Shown: positions 54,086 to 61,406 of the stretch, in pieces
Layout of the letters: each line of letters begins with the position of its first letter
Position numbering within the stretch: position 1 is the stretch's first letter
From: Anderseniella sp963787895
GTDB lineage: Bacteria; Pseudomonadota; Alphaproteobacteria; Rhizobiales; Aestuariivirgaceae
Direction: 5' to 3'
DNA length: 64,000 nt
Assembly (NCBI GenBank): GCA_963787895.1
Contig: CAWBEX010000008.1
Location: forward strand, 558,001 to 622,000
Notes under the pieces: generated by a model
Told to the model about the DNA's origin: nothing
The model's input: the letters and a program-made list of their open reading frames with translations, nothing else
The model's database searches: none
Position numbers and translations under genes: made by a program

Positions 54086-54361
54086 TCAGAAACCGCGGCG
54101 GTCCATGCAGCGCTCCCACTTCCAGGTGTGCCAGCCCCAGCGGCGTGCGCAGCTGCGGGCGGCGCGGCGGTATGCACGGCCTTCATCGTAGTGACCATGG
54201 CCGTGCGATGCAGCGTTTGCAGCGCCCACAAACAGAGCTGCAGCACCAAGGCCGATCTTCGCTTTCTGCCAGTCTGTGAGGGCGTGGGCAGGTGATGCCA
54301 TTGTAGCTGCAATGGTGAGTGCTGCGAAGGTTGCGATTGCTGTGTTGCGAATGGTGGTCAT
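54086..54361 (-). CDS. Small secreted protein, His/Trp/Arg-rich, unknown
   Basis: A 91-residue protein with a clear signal peptide (residues 1-27, ending ASPAHA). The mature 64 residues hold a short hydrophobic stretch (GLGAAALFVGAANA), a SHGHGHYDEG segment and a tail with two cysteines and three tryptophans (CARRWGWHTWKWERCMD). No family was recognised. GAGGAAAC precedes the ATG. Confidence 0.6.
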   Translation of the reverse strand: MTTIRNTAIATFAALTIAATMASPAHALTDWQKAKIGLGAAALFVGAANAASHGHGHYDEGRAYRRAARSCARRWGWHTWKWERCMDRRGF

Positions 54362-54518
54362 GGTTCTGTTTCCTCTTTGTTGGCGGCGCTCTACCTCTCG
54401 GCGTTACGCTCTATCTCGATGACCTGACAATGGCAGAACCAGCAGCCGACCAATGTGCAATACCTCACATTGCGAAAATTCATTGACGCTGTGTGTTTTG
54501 TGAGCCTCAATCGGGGCC
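54362..54518. promoter_or_regulatory. Divergent gap between small secreted protein and serine hydrolase genes
   Basis: 157 bp that must contain both promoters. No strong repeat or hairpin was seen. Confidence 0.35.
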
Positions 54519-55733
54519 ATGCCGATGCAGATTGCGCAACCCGCACAACTTGGTTTTGACCCCGAACGCCTGCAGCGTGTTTCGCGCTGGATGCAGCGTT
54601 ATGTTGACGAGGGCAGGTTTCCGTTCGCCGCAACACTTGTCGCCAGAAGAGGGCACATCGCCTGGACCGGTCACACTGGATTGAGCGATGTGGAGGCTGG
54701 CAGCGCCTACACGCCGGAAACGCTGGTACGCATTTATTCCATGACCAAGCCGGTGACTTCGGTTGGCCTGATGATGCTTTACGAACAGGGCTTGCTGCAT
54801 CTGGATGACCCGGTTTCAGAATTCATTCCCGAGTTTGCTGATCTGAAGGTTCTTGCTCCGGGCGCGACCCGGATCGAACAGACTGAAGCGCTGTCACATC
54901 CAGTTACCTTGCATCATCTGCTGACCCACACCTCAGGTCTGACGTACGGTTTCAATCAGGACTTGCTGTCTGGCACCTACTCAGAAAACCGGCTGGACTT
55001 CGGCCAGCGCGCAGGCGGGCTCGCTGAAACTGTTGCAAGACTGGCACAGGCGCCATTGCTGTTTCAACCTGGTACCCGTTGGCACTATTCCGTTGCCACC
55101 GATGTCATTGGACGGGTGATAGAGGTTGTGTCAGGTCAAAGCCTCGATCGCTATTTTGCCGATAACATACTCGGACCGTTGGAGATGGAGGATACATCCT
55201 TTGTTGTGCCAGCTTCAAAGATGGGTCGGCTGGGCAAATGCTACGCCTTTGACAAGAATGGCGGTCTGCCGGTGTTCAAGACCGGTTTCGCAGACAGTGA
55301 GGTGGACACCTTGTCAGGCGGTGGTGGCTTGATCTCGACCGGACGAGATTATCTCAGGTTTGCCGAAATGTTGCGACGGGGCGGGGCGCTTGGTGATGTG
55401 CGGCTGCTTGGGCCAAGAACTGTAAACCTGATGACTGCCAATCATCTGCCCGGTGGTGCAGACCTTGCAACATTGGGCCCGAGTGCGTGGTGTGAAACCT
55501 CGTTTACCGGAGTTGGGTTTGGTCTTGGCTTTGCTGTGAATCTGTCGCCAGCCATGTCCCAGTTGTCAGCAAGTCCAGGTGACTTCTCCTGGGGCGGCAT
55601 GGCAAGCACATACTTTTGGTGTGATCCCGTGGAGGAGATGTCGGTGGTGTTTCTCACACAATTGTTGCCGTCCAGCTCATGGCCCAACCGCAAGGAACTC
55701 CGCGCGCTGGTGTATCAGGCAATCGTCGACTAG
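54519..55733 (+). CDS. Beta-lactamase-fold serine hydrolase
   Basis: A 404-residue protein of the class C beta-lactamase/esterase (COG1680) family. The Ser-x-x-Lys nucleophile motif is SMTKPVTS, about residue 76. YSVATDVIG supplies the Tyr motif. No signal peptide is visible, so it is probably a cytoplasmic esterase or peptidase rather than an antibiotic resistance enzyme. It stands alone between two minus-strand genes. Confidence 0.85.
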   Translation: MPMQIAQPAQLGFDPERLQRVSRWMQRYVDEGRFPFAATLVARRGHIAWTGHTGLSDVEAGSAYTPETLVRIYSMTKPVTSVGLMMLYEQGLLHLDDPVSEFIPEFADLKVLAPGATRIEQTEALSHPVTLHHLLTHTSGLTYGFNQDLLSGTYSENRLDFGQRAGGLAETVARLAQAPLLFQPGTRWHYSVATDVIGRVIEVVSGQSLDRYFADNILGPLEMEDTSFVVPASKMGRLGKCYAFDKNGGLPVFKTGFADSEVDTLSGGGGLISTGRDYLRFAEMLRRGGALGDVRLLGPRTVNLMTANHLPGGADLATLGPSAWCETSFTGVGFGLGFAVNLSPAMSQLSASPGDFSWGGMASTYFWCDPVEEMSVVFLTQLLPSSSWPNRKELRALVYQAIVD

Positions 55734-55749
55734 ATGTTGCGGAGCCTGA

Positions 55750-55785
55750 ATCAAAAAAGGCTCCAGCACGGCAAGCGCTGAAGCC
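55750..55785 (-). terminator. Terminator of the MerR gene (works both ways)
   Basis: GGCTcCAGC (55759) and GCTGaAGCC (55777) form two 4-bp blocks around one mismatch. Minus-strand reading ends in TTTTTTGATTC. It is 70 nt after the merR-type stop and 17 nt after the hydrolase stop. Confidence 0.78.
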
Positions 55786-55854
55786 TTGTGGCAGGAAAGT
55801 CCCGTCGGTTTCAGGGGCGAGATGCCACCGGAACCGGCTCAGGAAGTTATGCTG

Positions 55855-56292
55855 CTAGCTGGCCTTGGCCTGCATTTCAGGAGCGTTCTGGCGCTCTTTC
55901 AGCATGCCATCCACGATTTCCGTGGTCCTCTCCAGATCCGCAATCGCCTCATCAAGCTCGATTCGCTGAACCTTGAGCGCACTCAGCCGCTCACGCATCT
56001 TTGTGGAGGCGACCTTGAGTTGGGTAAACTGACCATCCCTCAGACTGTACAGATCGAGCATCTCCTTGATCTCTTCGAGAGAAAAGCCGACCTTTTTACC
56101 CCTCAGGATAAGCTTGAGGCGTGCGCGATCACGATAGGAAAACAACCGTGTCCAGCCGCGGCGGGCCGGGCTCAGCAGTTCCTTCTGTTCGTAAAATCGC
56201 AGAGTCCTCGGTGTTACGTCAAATTCCTTGCAGAGCTCCGTAATCGAGTAAGTACGATTACGCTCCTGCTGTTCCCCCGGTTTGCTAGTCAT
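55855..56292 (-). CDS. MerR-family transcriptional regulator
   Basis: A 145-residue regulator from the ATG at 56292 (MTSKPGEQQ). The N-terminal winged helix is YSITELCKEFDVTPRTLRFYEQKELLSPARRGWTRLFSYRDRARLKLIL. A long dimerisation helix follows. There is no metal-binding cysteine set at the C-terminus, so a non-metal signal is likely. It resembles the LiuR/branched-chain catabolism type, but no such genes are nearby. It is divergent from podJ. Confidence 0.85.
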   Translation of the reverse strand: MTSKPGEQQERNRTYSITELCKEFDVTPRTLRFYEQKELLSPARRGWTRLFSYRDRARLKLILRGKKVGFSLEEIKEMLDLYSLRDGQFTQLKVASTKMRERLSALKVQRIELDEAIADLERTTEIVDGMLKERQNAPEMQAKAS

Positions 56293-56469
56293 AAGAATCC
56301 TTTCTACAGGCATTTTGCCTTGGATTAGCTTGAACCACAGAATTTAGCACAGCCAAAGTTGATTGTCTGGCCAAAGTTTACGTAAGCCTTGATTGCGGCA
56401 GGATTTGGCCGCTCCTGCATCGCATGAGCAACATATTTTGTAAACCTGACGTGTACATTTGGCACAGGC

Positions 56470-56485
56470 TTAACCCGTTCTTAAC
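56470..56485 (+). promoter_or_regulatory. CtrA-binding box upstream of podJ
   Basis: TTAA-CCCGTTC-TTAAC fits the full CtrA consensus TTAA-N7-TTAAC. A third TTAAC half-site follows at 56494-56498. The box is 105 nt before the podJ ATG. Confidence 0.72.
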
Positions 56486-56519
56486 CAAACCCGTTAACTT
56501 TTAGCACTATCGAAAAATG

Positions 56520-56529
56520 GATTCGATTC
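56520..56529. promoter_or_regulatory. Two adjacent GANTC (CcrM) methylation sites
   Basis: GATTC-GATTC lies back to back, 60 nt before the podJ ATG and 35 nt after the CtrA box. GANTC is the target of the cell-cycle methylase CcrM in alphaproteobacteria and affects GcrA-dependent promoters. Confidence 0.6.
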
Positions 56530-56589
56530 CAACGGCAGCGCCGGACCTTTTGGGTTGGGCCGAAACGATTTGAAAAAGAGAAGCGGGTC

Positions 56590-59500
56590 ATGAAGCCAGG
56601 CATCCCATGGAGCGTTAAGGGAATTGAGGGAAAGGCGCGCGAGGTTGCAAAAGATGCCGCCCGCGCCGAAGGCATGACGCTGGGCGAGTGGTTGAACCAC
56701 AAGATTCTTGAAAGCGCTGCAGACGATGCAGCATTGAAGGCACGTGCAACACGCAAGAAGTCCAAATCATCGGTTTCGACAGCGCGTGACAGCAGTCCTC
56801 GCGCGTCAAAGCCTGCGGCTACGGTGCGCTCACAGGCGAGTAAGACAGAACCGGCAGGTAATGGTAATTCCGGAACTGATCGAGACGTGCTACTCAAGCT
56901 CGACATACTGGCTGACCGGCTGAACGACATGCAGGTGCAAGAGCACGCACAGGTGTCTCGCAACTCGATGCAATCGCACATGCAACCGCTTGATGGCGAA
57001 GCTGGTGCCGCAGCTATGGAGCGTTTGCTGGAACGCATCGAGAAGGGTGAACAGCTCGCCGGCAAGTCCATAACCGAGATCGGTTTAAAGGTGGACAAGA
57101 TCGGTCAACGAGTTGAGCAGGTTGCTGCGCGCCCGTTTGATTTGAAAGCGCGGGAAGTACCTGGTTTTAGTGCACTTGAAGGTGCCGTTCGCAACATTGT
57201 CGACCATATCGAAAAGTCCGAGAAGCAATCCCGTGACGTGATCGGGCAACTTCATTCGCGTATAGCCGACCTAGACGGCAAGTTCTCCACACCGGCCGAT
57301 GAAACCTCCCGCCCGCAGGCAATGGTTGATCTCGAAGAGCGTATGCAGGAGTTGGCCGCACGCGTTGAAGAAGCTGCAGCCAGCAAGGAAACCCAGCCAC
57401 TCAAGTCGATGTTTGAAGCGCGCATAAGAGAACTTGCTGAGCGAATTGATACTGTGCGTCATTCTGCCGAAGCGATCGGTCAGAAGGCGGAAGCCAGCGC
57501 AAGCAAGGCCATGCACGAGCAAGCCGACGCGTTGGAGCGCCGCATCTCTGCACTGATTGAACAGGCAGAAGCAAAACTCCAGGAAACCGGCCCCAAAGAC
57601 GAGGGGCTTGCTGCAATTCACCAGGAAATCACCTCGCTGCACAGCCGCTTTGAGGAGATTCGCCTGCAGTCTGCATCGGAGCAGGAAGTGCAGGATCTGC
57701 GCTATGCTCTGGAAAAGCTGTCAAGCAAGGTTGAAGAGAATCCGGTTGAAGGCCCGATTGCACAAATTGAGCAACGTATTGCCGAGCTGAGTGAACAATT
57801 GCAGCAGGTAACCCAGGACACTGACTACCAGCCCAAGCTGGGAGCCCTGGAGGCGCGTATCCTTGAACTGGACAATCAGATTGCGGCAACGCCGGAAGCG
57901 CCAGGATCAAACATCGACTCACACGTCAGCATGCTGGAGGAGCGCATCTCGGCAACCGAGAAGCAACTGGGCTCGCTAACCACCATCGAAAATTCCATCC
58001 AGCAGCTGTTTGCCAGCCTCGAAGAGAGCCGGGCAGAAGCCCGCACCATCATAGAGAAAGCATCCACCAGGGATACATCCCAGCCAGCAGAACCTTCTGC
58101 CGAGCTGAAGGCCCTGCAGGACGGGTTGGCAGCCGTGCAGGCCAACGTTGAAGTTGCCGATCAGCGCACTCAGGAAACGCTCGAGGCCGTTCACGAAACA
58201 CTGGCGCAGATCATCTCCAAGCTGGGAGATCTGGATTCTGGAAAGGCCCCTGATGCAGGTGCGGATATCACCAGCCAGCAACTAGCCGATGTCGCTCAGG
58301 CTGCCGCAGCAGCCCAAGCGGCTCTCGAGGCAGGTAGCTCCGCGCCTGAACACACGGTTGAAGAAGCCCCGCAAAAGGTTGCACCGGCTTCGGATGAGGC
58401 ATTTTCACCATTTGAAGATCCATCCGCCGCTCAGTCGTCTAGCCATTTGGCAGGAGCTGAACACACAATATCAGCCGAACCGGAGCCAGCAGCTCAGGAA
58501 GATTGGTTGTCTGCGGTGCGCAACCACATGCGCCAGAACCACGGCATCGATGCTGCCGCAATGTCGCGGAACCCCAATGTGCCGGCAAGTGCCGGCATTG
58601 GCTCCAGTCATGTCGATTTCATTGCAGCCGCGCGCCGGGCTGCATCATCTGCCGGACCCAACGGCCCAGCAGGTGGTGTGCACAATATCAACGTTGCCGA
58701 ACTCGGAAATGTATCGTTCTCGGCTGATGGTGATGCCAAGCAGCAAGGCAGGTTCGCATCGTTGCTGTCGAAGAAAACCACATCCACGCAACAGGGCAAG
58801 AAGGACTCGGAGCAATCATCCAGCCGCAAGCGACTGCTGCTCGCCGGCATGGTTCTGCTGGCCGCGGTGTCTGCCTACTCCTTGAACTCCGGCATGTTTG
58901 CACCCAAGCCGCAAAAGCAAAGCTCCATTGAAGTGCCCACCGCATCACAGGTGGCTCCGGCTGCTGAAGTGGCCGCGCTGGCCCAGCCAGACACGAAAAC
59001 AGATCAAATCGCCGGCATCCAGTTGCCTGCAACTGGTGCTGCAATTGAGGTGCCGGCTGCAGGTAGCCGCAGTGATCTCTCGCAAGGTGATCCAATCACA
59101 ACCGCATCAGTGCCTGCTGCCAATGCTTCCGATCCGCTCCTGAGCCAGCCAAACAACCTGGCGGAACAGTCCCTTTCAGCTGTCACTTCACCTGCAATTG
59201 CCCAGGCAGCTGAATTGCCAGATGCAATCGGGACAGAAGAATTGAGACAGGCTGCCATTGCTGGCGACACCAGCGCTCAGTTCGTCATTGCCAGCCGGTT
59301 CCTGGAAGGACGTATCGTCGAGCGCAATCACGAAGAGGCAGCGAAGTGGTACACTCAGGCTGCAAATGGGGGCCTTGCAGCAGCGCAGTACCGTGTAGGC
59401 ACTCTTTATGAACGCGGCAGTGGTGTGAAGCAGGACCGCTTCCAGGCGATGAGCTGGTATGCGAAGGCCGCTGTACAGGGCAACGTGAAATCAATGCACA

Positions 59501-60129
59501 ACCTTGCCGTCATGTCTGCTGACACGACCCAGGGCAAGCCTGACATGGCACGCGCAGCAAAGTGGTTTACAGCCGCTGCCTCGCATGGTTTGCCGGACAG
59601 TCAGTACAATCTGGCGGTGCTCTATGAGCGCGGTCTGGGTGTCCAGAAGAACGCTAACGAAGCATTCAAGTGGTACTCGCTGGCAGCCAAACGTGGAGAT
59701 CGTGATGCGATCACCAAGTCAAACGAACTGAAAAAGCAGATTGATACAACAACCCTCGCCCAGCTTGAGCAGATAGTCGCTGCCTGGCAGCCGGAAGCGC
59801 CGAAGCGCGAATCCAACATGGTATCCATTTCGAATCCGGCATGGGGCATTGAGACGGCCAGCAATACTGCGCCAGCGGCCTCGCAGCAGACCGCCGCGCC
59901 TGCACTGCAGGCCGTTACGCCGCCTGCTACACCAATCGGAGCCAAGGACCAGATCAAGCTCGCACAACAACTCCTGTCCCAGAAGGGCTTTGATGCTGGT
60001 TCGCCAGATGGTCAGATGGGTTCGCGTACCGCCAACGCCATCCGCTTGTATCAGTTGCGCAATGGGCTTCCGGTTAATGGCTCCGTGACCAAACAATTGT
60101 TGGATCACCTGCAGCAGGGGTTGATTTAG
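56590..60129 (+). CDS. podJ: PodJ-like polar localisation factor (coiled coil, Sel1, peptidoglycan-binding)
   Basis: A 1179-residue membrane protein. The N-terminus (GIEGKAREVAKDAARAEGMTLGEWLNHKIL) is the conserved head of PodJ/PdlP-type proteins. Residues about 95-560 are rich in heptad coiled coil. A single membrane helix lies near 748-768 (RLLLAGMVLLAAVSAY). Outside it come Sel1 repeats at about 885-1052 (AAKWYTQAANGGLAAAQYRVG and similar), then a peptidoglycan-binding domain at 1117-1179 (GFDAGSPDGQMGSRTANAI). PodJ marks the new or old pole and recruits signalling proteins. Promoter sites tie it to the cell cycle. Confidence 0.88.
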   Translation: MKPGIPWSVKGIEGKAREVAKDAARAEGMTLGEWLNHKILESAADDAALKARATRKKSKSSVSTARDSSPRASKPAATVRSQASKTEPAGNGNSGTDRDVLLKLDILADRLNDMQVQEHAQVSRNSMQSHMQPLDGEAGAAAMERLLERIEKGEQLAGKSITEIGLKVDKIGQRVEQVAARPFDLKAREVPGFSALEGAVRNIVDHIEKSEKQSRDVIGQLHSRIADLDGKFSTPADETSRPQAMVDLEERMQELAARVEEAAASKETQPLKSMFEARIRELAERIDTVRHSAEAIGQKAEASASKAMHEQADALERRISALIEQAEAKLQETGPKDEGLAAIHQEITSLHSRFEEIRLQSASEQEVQDLRYALEKLSSKVEENPVEGPIAQIEQRIAELSEQLQQVTQDTDYQPKLGALEARILELDNQIAATPEAPGSNIDSHVSMLEERISATEKQLGSLTTIENSIQQLFASLEESRAEARTIIEKASTRDTSQPAEPSAELKALQDGLAAVQANVEVADQRTQETLEAVHETLAQIISKLGDLDSGKAPDAGADITSQQLADVAQAAAAAQAALEAGSSAPEHTVEEAPQKVAPASDEAFSPFEDPSAAQSSSHLAGAEHTISAEPEPAAQEDWLSAVRNHMRQNHGIDAAAMSRNPNVPASAGIGSSHVDFIAAARRAASSAGPNGPAGGVHNINVAELGNVSFSADGDAKQQGRFASLLSKKTTSTQQGKKDSEQSSSRKRLLLAGMVLLAAVSAYSLNSGMFAPKPQKQSSIEVPTASQVAPAAEVAALAQPDTKTDQIAGIQLPATGAAIEVPAAGSRSDLSQGDPITTASVPAANASDPLLSQPNNLAEQSLSAVTSPAIAQAAELPDAIGTEELRQAAIAGDTSAQFVIASRFLEGRIVERNHEEAAKWYTQAANGGLAAAQYRVGTLYERGSGVKQDRFQAMSWYAKAAVQGNVKSMHNLAVMSADTTQGKPDMARAAKWFTAAASHGLPDSQYNLAVLYERGLGVQKNANEAFKWYSLAAKRGDRDAITKSNELKKQIDTTTLAQLEQIVAAWQPEAPKRESNMVSISNPAWGIETASNTAPAASQQTAAPALQAVTPPATPIGAKDQIKLAQQLLSQKGFDAGSPDGQMGSRTANAIRLYQLRNGLPVNGSVTKQLLDHLQQGLI

Positions 60130-60272
60130 TCAGCAAGCAGCTGGCTTCGCCTGTCCGCCTATCTGGATCGCGCAAATGACAATTGGCAAGTTTGATAGCT
60201 GAAGCGGCGTTCATGTGTCGCGTATTCATGCTATGCTGGCAGCCCGACAATACTGTCAGCTGGATAGAAGCC

Positions 60273-60740
60273 ATGGACCTGCCTGTAGCGATCAGCAAAA
60301 TACCGCACTCTGCGTTTTGGCTTGGTGTTGTCGGGTTGGTGCCTTTCTGGCTGGCGCTGATGCCGGTTTTCGGCCATGGGGGCGGTCTGGTAGTGGAAAG
60401 AGGGCTTCAGATACAAGTGGGCTATGGCGCACTTGTTCTGTCTTTCCTTGGGGGAGTGCGTTGGGGTGCAGCACTCAAGTTACCCCGTGGCCCGCTGCAA
60501 TCCACACTGTTTGTTTTTTCAGTGCTGCCGTCACTAGCGGCATTCGCGGCGTTGCTGTTGCCCACAACCGTTGGATTGGTACTGTTGATAGCGGCGTACT
60601 TGCTGCACGGTGCCTGGGACGTGCAGGCTGCGCAGCGCAGGCAGTTGCAACCATGGTATGCCACCCTGCGGGCATTGCTGACAGCGGGTGCTGTGCTGGC
60701 GCTGCTGATATCGCTGGTGATGCGCCTCGCGGCTTCCTAG
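60273..60740 (+). CDS. DUF3429 membrane protein
   Basis: A 155-residue inner-membrane protein with about five hydrophobic segments. The pattern IPHSAFWLGVVGLVPFW, then VLSFLGGVRWG, is the DUF3429 signature; function unknown. The ATG at 60273 is chosen as the first codon near the start of homology; the ribosome-binding site is weak and in-frame upstream codons exist. Its stop shares CTAG with the convergent pdeM stop. Confidence 0.8.
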   Translation: MDLPVAISKIPHSAFWLGVVGLVPFWLALMPVFGHGGGLVVERGLQIQVGYGALVLSFLGGVRWGAALKLPRGPLQSTLFVFSVLPSLAAFAALLLPTTVGLVLLIAAYLLHGAWDVQAAQRRQLQPWYATLRALLTAGAVLALLISLVMRLAAS

Positions 60741-61396
60741 AGAACCGCACGCCCCGGCAGCGTGTGCAGTGCGTTGCGGCCAACCATCACCGTGCGAAAT
60801 GCATCGCCTGGCAGCAAGCGCCGAAATGCGTCATGGCGAACATCCAGACCACCTGTGTAGGCTCCGAATGCAGGCATGATTACCCGGCTGGCCGATACCA
60901 CGAAACATCTCGACCTCAAGCGGCGCCCGCGTTGTGTAAGGCAAGCGACTGGGTGCAAGTGACCGGCAATTTCGTCATGCGCACCGGGCTTTGGCTCATG
61001 CCGCAATGTAATGGCGCCAAGCATCATTTCCGATGCATGCAACCCGGGGATGTCCTCCGGCAACGTCGGGTCATGGTTGCCCGACAGCCATGTAAACCGT
61101 GCCATGCCTGTGAGTTGCTCCAGCAACGCCAGGTCACTGGCGTCCATGCGCACCGGGCCCGCTACATCATGGAAGCTGTCACCTAGCAGGATGACTTGGT
61201 CTGGCAGCCATTTCTGCATTGCTGCCCGCAGCGCCAGCAACCCCATACGGGTGTCGTAGGGTGGCAGCAGCAAGCCCCGGTGTGCACCTGCCGAACCCTT
61301 CTCAAGATGCAGGTCTGCGACCAACAGCGCCTTGTATGCCGGTACGTATAGTGCACCGGACAGGCAAGGCATCAAATCTGTGCGGGCAATTTGCAT
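60737..61396 (-). CDS. pdeM: Ligase-associated metallophosphoesterase PdeM
   Basis: A 219-residue calcineurin-type phosphoesterase. Metal-binding motifs are VADLHLEKGS, LLGDSFHD, LSGNHD and GHLHP. Genes of this type travel with a Lhr-type helicase and often an ATP-dependent ligase and a nuclease in a proposed DNA repair set. The helicase gene is 10 nt upstream. The start at 61396 (MQIARTDLMPCL) is where homology begins. Confidence 0.88.
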   Translation of the reverse strand: MQIARTDLMPCLSGALYVPAYKALLVADLHLEKGSAGAHRGLLLPPYDTRMGLLALRAAMQKWLPDQVILLGDSFHDVAGPVRMDASDLALLEQLTGMARFTWLSGNHDPTLPEDIPGLHASEMMLGAITLRHEPKPGAHDEIAGHLHPVACLTQRGRRLRSRCFVVSASRVIMPAFGAYTGGLDVRHDAFRRLLPGDAFRTVMVGRNALHTLPGRAVL

Positions 61397-61406
61397 GGTG
61401 ACAGCC

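Larger units (their letters stand above)
56293..56589. promoter_or_regulatory. merR-type / podJ divergent control region
   Basis: 297 bp without a gene. It has a CtrA-type box and two GANTC sites near the podJ end (separate entries). The merR-type promoter must lie in its left half. Confidence 0.6.

Noticed and set aside
53962..54312. 117-codon N-terminal extension of the antiporter
   Set aside because: No homology pattern, overlaps the small secreted protein gene; MSTLQIAALLIVF with a ribosome-binding site is a better start.
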